Of a stretch of DNA of 64,000 nucleotides, positions 35,401 to 44,400 are shown piece by piece. The stretch is from Artemisia argyi (lineage: Eukaryota; Streptophyta; Magnoliopsida; Asterales; Asteraceae). The translations under genes were made by a program, and so were the position numbers. The notes beneath the pieces are model-generated. The model was not told where the DNA came from. It was given only the letters and a program-made list of their open reading frames with translations, and searched no databases. The stretch is taken from assembly GCA_030686995.1 (NCBI GenBank), contig CM060703.1:118774861-118838860 (forward strand), read 5' to 3'. Within the stretch, counting starts at the first letter, position 1; every line of letters begins with the position of its first letter.

Positions 35401-38400
35401 TGCAATACTAAACATAGGGTGAAAGGGATCCTTTAACACACATTAACTTTCTACTCTAGAGGTGGCGAGTCGACTCTTTTTATAATGACATGGGTCAATT
35501 TTGAGTAATGTTTGTATCTGAAACTGCCAAACTGGTCAAATGGGTTAAAAGTCATCTAAAAATTTATTTCCTTGCCAACAATGTGACAAAACACGTTTAA
35601 TGATTTAGTTCTAATCATATTTAGCACTAATTGTTTATATCCTTTTGAAAAAATCGGCAAAAAGTGTTACAGGCTCTTTAGCCGTCACACAACCCGCCTA
35701 TTTTGCCACTTTTACTTTCTATAATGTTTCTGCAACACCAAGTGTTATATGGAGATCTATTCCTAACGTGTGATATGTGTAAGATTTTAACAACCAGAAT
35801 TCAAGAAAGAATTGTAGCCGTTATGAACAACAAACAGGAAATCATGAAGAAGAAGAAATGATTTCGTATTTGAGATTCTTGATTCACTTTGATTAACAGA
35901 ATTGAGATAGAAGGGTTACAATCAATTATTAGTGAATGCCTTACAAATGAGATACTAATCTCCTATTTATACAACTGAAAACAAAGGCAAGCTAAGTAAC
36001 TGATTTTCCCGCCAAAAGTCATAACTGACTTTTGGTTTGTTGACCCACACGTGCCAGTCACGTGGTCTCTTTCTAAACTTGTTTTTGACTTTTATCAAAT
36101 TCCTTCCCCTTAACATTTGACTTTCCACAGTCAAATAGAACTTGAATTGGCTTCTTCTGAATCAAAATCTGGATACTTTTTGAGCAAATCAGTGTACAAT
36201 TCCCAGGTTGCCTCCTCTTCACTGCCATTTGACCACTGCACTAGTACATAGACTGCAGGCTTATTGTTCACATTTCCCAATCTTCTATCAATGATCTTTA
36301 CTGGAAACACTGTTAATAAACCTTCATTGTTACACATAGGAAGAGTTCCAGGCTGATCAACTGATCCTTTGCACAATTTCAGCTGAGAAACATGGAAGAC
36401 TGGGTGAATTTGATTACCACTGGGAAGTTGTAACTTGTAAGCCACAGTACCAATTTTCTCCACAACTTGAAAAGGGCCATAATACTTTGCTGACAACTTA
36501 TTGTAAGGGCTTTGTCTGGCTGTTGTTTGCCTGTAAGGTTGCAGCTTCAAATAGACCCAAACACCCACTTCAAAAGATCTGTCAGTCCTATGCTTGTCTG
36601 CCAGACTTTTCATTCTATTCTGTGCTCTCAACAAATGAAACTTTAACATACTGACCACTTGTTCTCTAACCACCATTGATCTATCCACAGCCTCCACAGA
36701 ACTTTCACCAGGCAAGTAAGGCATATGGATGGGTGGTGCTTGTCCATAAAGAACTTCAAATGGTGTAGTTTGAATTGATGTATGGAAATTGGTGTTGTAC
36801 CAAAACTCTGCCATAGATAGCCATTGGACCCATTCTTTTGGCTTTTCACCAGACATGCATCTCAAATAACACTCCAAACATCTATTCACCACTTCAGTTT
36901 GGCCATCTGATTGTGGGTGATAAGCTGTTGACATTTGCAACTTGACTTTCAAAGCTTTGAACAATGATTGCCAAAAAACACTTAAGAAGATCTTGTCCCT
37001 GTCACTTACAATAGTGTTTGGCAATCCATGTAACTTGTAGACATTATCTAGGAACACTTGTGCCACTTGTGCAGCTGTAAAAGGATGTTGCAAAGGAACA
37101 AAATGAGCATACTTACTTAGCCTATCCACCACCACAAGTATAGCAGTCTTTCCATGAGATTTCGGCAGTCCTTCCACAAAATCCATGGAGATATCACTCC
37201 ACACTTTAACTGGAATAGGTAGTGGTTGTAAAAGCCCTGGATAAGCACTAAGATCAGGTTTCTGTCTTTGACACACATCACATTCCCTGACCCACTGCTT
37301 GATCATTTTTCTCATTCCTTTCCAATAACAAATAGAACTCATCTTTTGCATAGTCACTTGAACACCAGAATGTCCACCAATTGGTTCATTGTGAATTTGC
37401 AAAAAAATTTGTTTCCTGAGTGATTCATTGTTCCCCACTACCAACTTGCCTTTTCTTCTCAACTGACCATTAGACCAAGTGTACTTTGATGACTGAAAGT
37501 TTGGATCTTCAAACTGTTTGATCAACTTGGCTAACTTCTCATCTGTCAACCAACTATCTTCAATTTGTTGCAACAACCCAGAAGTCACATTAGTAGCCAC
37601 CAAAGCAAACAATTGACCTTGCATTTCTTTCCTTGATAAAGCATCAGCTACAATATTCTCACTTCCTTTCTTGTACACTATTTCATAGTCATATCCAAGC
37701 AATTTAGGAAGCCATTTAGCTTGAAAAGGGGTTGTAAGCCTCTGACTTAATAAGTATTTCAAGCTGAAATGATCTGTTTTGATCTTAAAGTGCCTGTCCA
37801 TCAAATAGCCTTTCCATTTTTCTAATGCCATGATCACAGCTAGAAACTCTTTTTCATAAGTAGATAAAGCCTGATGTTTAAGAGATAGAGCCTTACTCAA
37901 ATATGCCAATGGGTGACCATCTTGCATCAACACAGCACCAATTCCAGTACCACATGCATCAGTCTCCACAATAAATTCTTTGTCAAAGTTTGGCAATCCC
38001 AATACTGGTGCCTGTACCATTGCTGACTTCAACTTCTCAAATGCTTCTTGAGCTGATGGAGACCATTCAAATGAATTCTTCTTCAATAGAGCAGTGAGAG
38101 GTTTACTGATTATTCCATACCCCTTTATAAACCTCCTATAATAACCTGTAAGACCCAAAAATCCTCTTAATTGCTTCACATTCAGAGGTGTAGGCCACTC
38201 TTTCATAGCTGCTATCTTAGAAGGATCTGTAGCAACTCCTTTATCAGTAATTATATGGCCTAAGTACTCCACTTGTGACACTCCAAAAGTACATTTACTC
38301 CTCTTTGCAAACAAGGTATGAGCCTGCATAGTCTTCAAAATGAGCCTGAGGTGTTCCAAATGCTCTTCAAGTGTTTTACTGTAAACCAGTATATCATCAA

Positions 38401-41400
38401 AGAACACAAGTGTGAACTTTCTCAAATAGGGCTTGAAAATCTCATTCATTAATGACTGAAAAGTGGAAGGAGCATTAGTAAGACCAAATGGCATAACCAA
38501 AAACTCATAATGACCATCATGTGTTCTGAAAGCAGTTTTGTGAATGTCTTCTTCCTTCATTCTGATTTGATGATAACCAGATCTCAAATCAAGCTTTGAA
38601 AATACCACTGATCCATGCAATTCATCAATCAATTCTTCAATCATGGGTATTGGAAACTTATCTTTGACTGTGGACTTATTCAACTATCTATAATCCACAC
38701 ACATTCTCCAACTTCCATCCTTCTTTTTGACCATAACAATGGGTGAGGAAAAAGAACTTTGACTGGATCTAATCACTCCAGCTTCCAATAATTCTTTCAC
38801 CATTTGTTCAATAGCATCTTTTTGGCTTGGTGGATGTCTATAGGGTCTAATATTGACTGGAGGAGTGTTTGGCAGAAGAGGTATTTGATGATCATGTGAT
38901 CTGTTTGGTGGCAATGTTGTAGGTACCTCAAACACCTCAGTAAAATCATTCAACACTGCATCAATCTTTTGTGATTCAATTAATTCTCCTTGCATACTAC
39001 ACACTTCAGCAGGACAAATACACAAGGACATAGAATTCAACATAGCATTGTTTTGACCCCTAGGCTGCATCCACTGTAGTGTAGCCTGTTGTGACCCTCT
39101 TAACAACACTTTCTTATTTCCCACAGTGAACCTCATAGTCAATTTCTCAAAATTACACATGATTTCACCCAAAGTGGACAACCATTGTATACCAAGTACA
39201 ACTTCACAGCCTCCCAAAGGTAATACCATGGCATCAATCATATAAGTATCTTCACCCATGGTCAAAGCTAATCCACAACATATCAATGTACTAGTCATTG
39301 CTTGACCATTTGCCACTGATACTTGCAAAGGACACATAGTCTTAGTCTTACAACCCAACTTTTTGACAGTTTGCAGGTCAATAAAGTTGTGTGTGCTTCC
39401 ACAATCTACAAGCACATGCACTCCTTGTCTTCTTACCAAACCTTTAACTCTCATTGTTTGGTAATTGTACACACCAGTGAGTGCATTGAGTGAAATTTGT
39501 GGAACCATTTCAGTAGTGTGTTCAAACTCAGCAGCTAAACCATAATCCTCCATTTGACCCATATCATCACTAATCAAATTTGGGTCTACATCTTCATAAT
39601 CTTCATCCACTATCACCTCTAGTGAATGCAACTGACCACTACATTTGTGTCTAGGCACATATTTTTGATCACAGTAAAAACAAAGATTCTTAGCCCTTTT
39701 TTCTTCTAATTCTTTTTGAGTCAATCTCTTAAAACCAGTTCTATTTTCACCACCAATTGGGGTTCTTGTGGTTGCAGGCAAATTCATGGGTCTATTAACT
39801 GGCCTAGGTAAAATTCCATCATCCCTATTAGCATAACCACTTTTGACATTAGAAGGATAAGAATTATACCTTGATTTTGTAGCCAAAAGAGTAGCTTCCT
39901 GCATTTTAGCCATTGAGAACAGATCAGCCAAACTCAATGGTTTAAACATTCTAACAGGCATACTAATTTCATCTTTTAAACCCCCAATGAACAGACTCAT
40001 GGCAAGAGACTCAGTCAAATTCATCCTATTCAGCAGATCTTCAAACTTGTCTTGATAGACTTGTACTGTACTAGTGTGCTTCAAGTTTTTGAGTTCCACA
40101 ATAGGATCTTCAAACACATTACCAAATCTCTTCAAGGCCTGCTCAGCATACACATCCCAATCACATCCATCTCCATAGTTTTTCAAGAACTGCTGATGCC
40201 ACACCAAAGCTCTATCAGACAAATGCATGGCAGCCAATTCCACCTTCATGTTCTCTGGCACATCATCAATTCTAAAGAAATGCCTACATCTAAACAACCA
40301 GCTCTTAACATCATCTCCATTAAATCTTGGAAACTCAATCTTGGACATCCTACCATATTGGTTTGCCACTACACCACCATTTCTTGCATTATGAACATGA
40401 GAACCATTACTTGTTCCTTCTCCAGACCTCATCCTCATCATATCATTCTGCATTTGCTCCATTCTTCTTAACACGTCTTCAATGGTGTGCTGAAGTGACT
40501 CCATTGTAGTTTCTTGGGTTCTTGATGCGTTTCTTGTTTCCACCATGTCTACAGTATCATTACCACTCATCAACAATGATTTCTCACTGACCAATTGGGA
40601 TAATGACTACTAGAACTGTTCTGGGTCACTCAATCCAACTGCTGCTTGCCAGCTTGTTCAAGATAAGAAAATTTAACGAGAATTTCGGCTTATCTTGTGG
40701 CCGTACAGTTGATTGACACCAACCGAATGAAAACAGAACAGTGAAATCAGTGGTGGCTGATTTCTTAAACCGGAATCTTGGTTTCTTGCCGGAATTTCGC
40801 CGGAGAAGATAACCGGAATATCAAGAAATGTCAGTTTAACACTTCTTGAATGAAAATGGTGCCAAGAAAGGGCTCTTGATACCAATTGATATGTGTAAGA
40901 TTTTAACAACCAGAATTCAAGAAAGAATTGTAGCCGTTATGAACAACAAACAGGAAATCATGAAGAAGAAGAAATGATTTCGTATTTGAGATTCTTGATT
41001 CACTTTGATTAACAGAATTGAGATAGAAGGGTTACAATCAATTATTAGTGAATGCCTTACAAATGAGATACTAATCTCCTATTTATACAACTGAAAACAA
41101 AGGCAAGCTAAGTAACTGATTTTCCCGCCAAAAGTCATAACTGACTTTTGGTTTGTTGACCCACACGTGCCAGTCACGTGGTCTCTTTCTAAACTTGTTT
41201 TTGACTTGTATCAAATTCCTTCCCCTTAACATTTGACTTTCCACAGTCAAATAGAACTTGAATTGGCTTCTTCTGAATCAAAATCTGGATACTTTTTGAG
41301 CAAATCAGTGTACAATTCCCAGGTTGCCTCCTCTTCACTGCCATTTGACCACTGCACTAGTACATAGACTGCAGGCTTATTGTTCACATTTCCCAATCTT

Positions 41401-44400
41401 CTATCAATGATCTTTACTGGAAACACTGTTAATAAACCTTCATTGTTACACATAGGAAGAGTTCCAGGCTGATCAACTGATCCTTTGCACAATTTCAGCT
41501 GAGAAACATGGAAGACTGGGTGAATTTGATTACCACTGGGAAGTTGTAACTTGTAAGCCACAGTACCAATTTTCTCCACAACTTGAAAAGGGCCATAATA
41601 CTTTGCTGACAACTTATTGTAAGGGCTTTGTCTGGCTATTGTTTGCCTGTAAGGTTGCAGCTTCAAATAGACCCAAACACCCACTTCAAAAGATCTGTCA
41701 GTCCTATGCTTGTCTGCCAGACTTTTCATTCTATTCTGTGCTCTCAACAAATGAAACTTTAACATACTGACCACTTGTTCTCTAACCACCATTGATCTAT
41801 CCACAGCCTCCACAGAACTTTCACCAGGCAAGTAAGGCATATGGATGGGTGGTGCTTGTCCATAAAGAACTTCAAATGGTGTAGTTTGAATTGATGTATG
41901 GAAATTGGTGTTGTACCAAAACTCTGCCATAGATAGCCATTGGACCCATTCTTTTGGCTTTTCACCAGACATGCATCTCAAATAACACTCCAAACATCTA
42001 TTCACCACTTCAGTTTGGCCATCTGATTGTGGGTGATAAGCTGTTGACATTTGCAACTTGACTTTCAAAGCTTTGAACAATGATTGCCAAAAAACACTTA
42101 AGAAGATCTTGTCCCTGTCACTTACAATAGTGTTTGGCAATCCATGTAACTTGTAGACATTATCTAGGAACACTTGTGCCACTTGTGCAGCTGTAAAAGG
42201 ATGTTGCAAAGGAACAAAATGAGCATACTTACTTAGCCTATCCACCACCACAAGTATAGCAGTCTTTCCATGAGATTTCGGCAGTCCTTCCACAAAATCC
42301 ATGGAGATATCACTCCACACTTTAACTGGAATAGGTAGTGGTTGTAAAAGCCCTGGATAAGCACTAAGATCAGGTTTCTGTCTTTGACACACATCACATT
42401 CCCTGACCCACTGCTTGATCATTTTTCTCATTCCTTTCCAATAACAAATAGAACTCATCTTTTGCATAGTCACTTGAACACCAGAATGTCCACCAATTGG
42501 TTCATTGTGAATTTGCAAAAAAATTTGTTTCCTGAGTGATTCATTGTTCCCCACTACCAACTTGCCTTTTCTTCTCAACTGACCATTAGACCAAGTGTAC
42601 TTTGATGACTGAAAGTTTGGATCTTCAAACTGTTTGATCAACTTGGCTAACTTCTCATCTGTCAACCAACTATCTTCAATTTGTTGCAACAACCCAGAAG
42701 TCACATTAGTAGCCACCAAAGCAAACAATTGACCTTGCATTTCTTTCCTTGATAAAGCATCAGCTACAATATTCTCACTTCCTTTCTTGTACACTATTTC
42801 ATAGTCATATCCAAGCAATTTAGGAAGCCATTTAGCTTGAAAAGGGGTTGTAAGCCTCTGACTTAGTAAGTATTTCAAGCTGAAATGATCTGTTTTGATC
42901 TTAAAGTGCCTGTCCATCAAATAGCCTTTCCATTTTTCTAATGCCATGATCACAGCTAGAAACTCTTTTTCATAAGTAGATAAAGCCTGATGTTTAAGAG
43001 ATAGAGCCTTACTCAAATATGCCAATGGGTGACCATCTTGCATCAACACAGCACCAATTCCAGTACCACATGCATCAGTCTCCACAATAAATTCTTTGTC
43101 AAAGTTTGGCAATCCCAATACTGGTGCCTGTACCATTGCTGACTTCAACTTCTCAAATGCTTCTTGAGCTGATGGAGACCATTCAAATGAATTCTTCTTC
43201 AATAGAGCAGTGAGAGGTTTACTGATTATTCCATACCCCTTTATAAACCTCCTATAATAACCTGTAAGACCCAAAAATCCTCTTAATTGCTTCACATTCA
43301 GAGGTGTAGGCCACTCTTTCATAGCTGCTATCTTAGAAGGATCTGTAGCAACTCCTTTATCAGTAATTATATGGCCTAAGTACTCCACTTGTGACACTCC
43401 AAAAGTACATTTACTCCTCTTTGCAAACAAGGTATGAGCCTGCATAGTCTTCAAAATGAGCCTGAGGTGTTCCAAATGCTCTTCAAGTGTTTTACTGTAA
43501 ACCAGTATATCATCAAAGAACACAAGTGTGAACTTTCTCAAATAGGGCTTGAAAATCTCATTCATTAATGACTGAAAAGTGGAAGGAGCATTAGTAAGAC
43601 CAAATGGCATAACCAAAAACTCATAATGACCATCATGTGTTCTGAAAGCAGTTTTGTGAATGTCTTCTTCCTTCATTCTGATTTGATGATAACCAGATCT
43701 CAAATCAAGCTTTGAAAATACCACTGATCCATGCAATTCATCAATCAATTCTTCAATCATGGGTATTGGAAACTTATCTTTGACTGTGGACTTATTCAAC
43801 TATCTATAATCCACACACATTCTCCAACTTCCATCCTTCTTTTTGACCATAACAATGGGTGAGGAAAAAGAACTTTGACTGGATCTAATCACTCCAGCTT
43901 CCAATAATTCTTTCACCATTTGTTCAATAGCATCTTTTTGGCTTGGTGGATGTCTATAGGGTCTAATATTGACTGGAGGAGTGTTTGGCAGAAGAGGTAT
44001 TTGATGATCATGTGATCTGTTTGGTGGCAATGTTGTAGGTACCTCAAACACCTCAGTAAAATCATTCAACACTGCATCAATCTTTTGTGATTCAATTAAT
44101 TCTCCTTGCATACTACACACTTCAGCAGGACAAATACACAAGGACATAGAATTCAACATAGCATTGTTTTGACCCCTAGGCTGCATCCACTGTAGTGTAG
44201 CCTGTTGTGACCCTCTTAACAACACTTTCTTATTTCCCACAGTGAACCTCATAGTCAATTTCTCAAAATTACACATGATTTCACCCAAAGTGGACAACCA
44301 TTGTATACCAAGTACAACTTCACAGCCTCCCAAAGGTAATACCATGGCATCAATCATATAAGTATCTTCACCCATGGTCAAAGCTAATCCACAACATATC

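Noticed and set aside
40052..40509. 139-aa and 60-aa plus-strand ORFs, duplicated at 45168-45625
   Set aside because: Shadows of the minus-strand gag frame.
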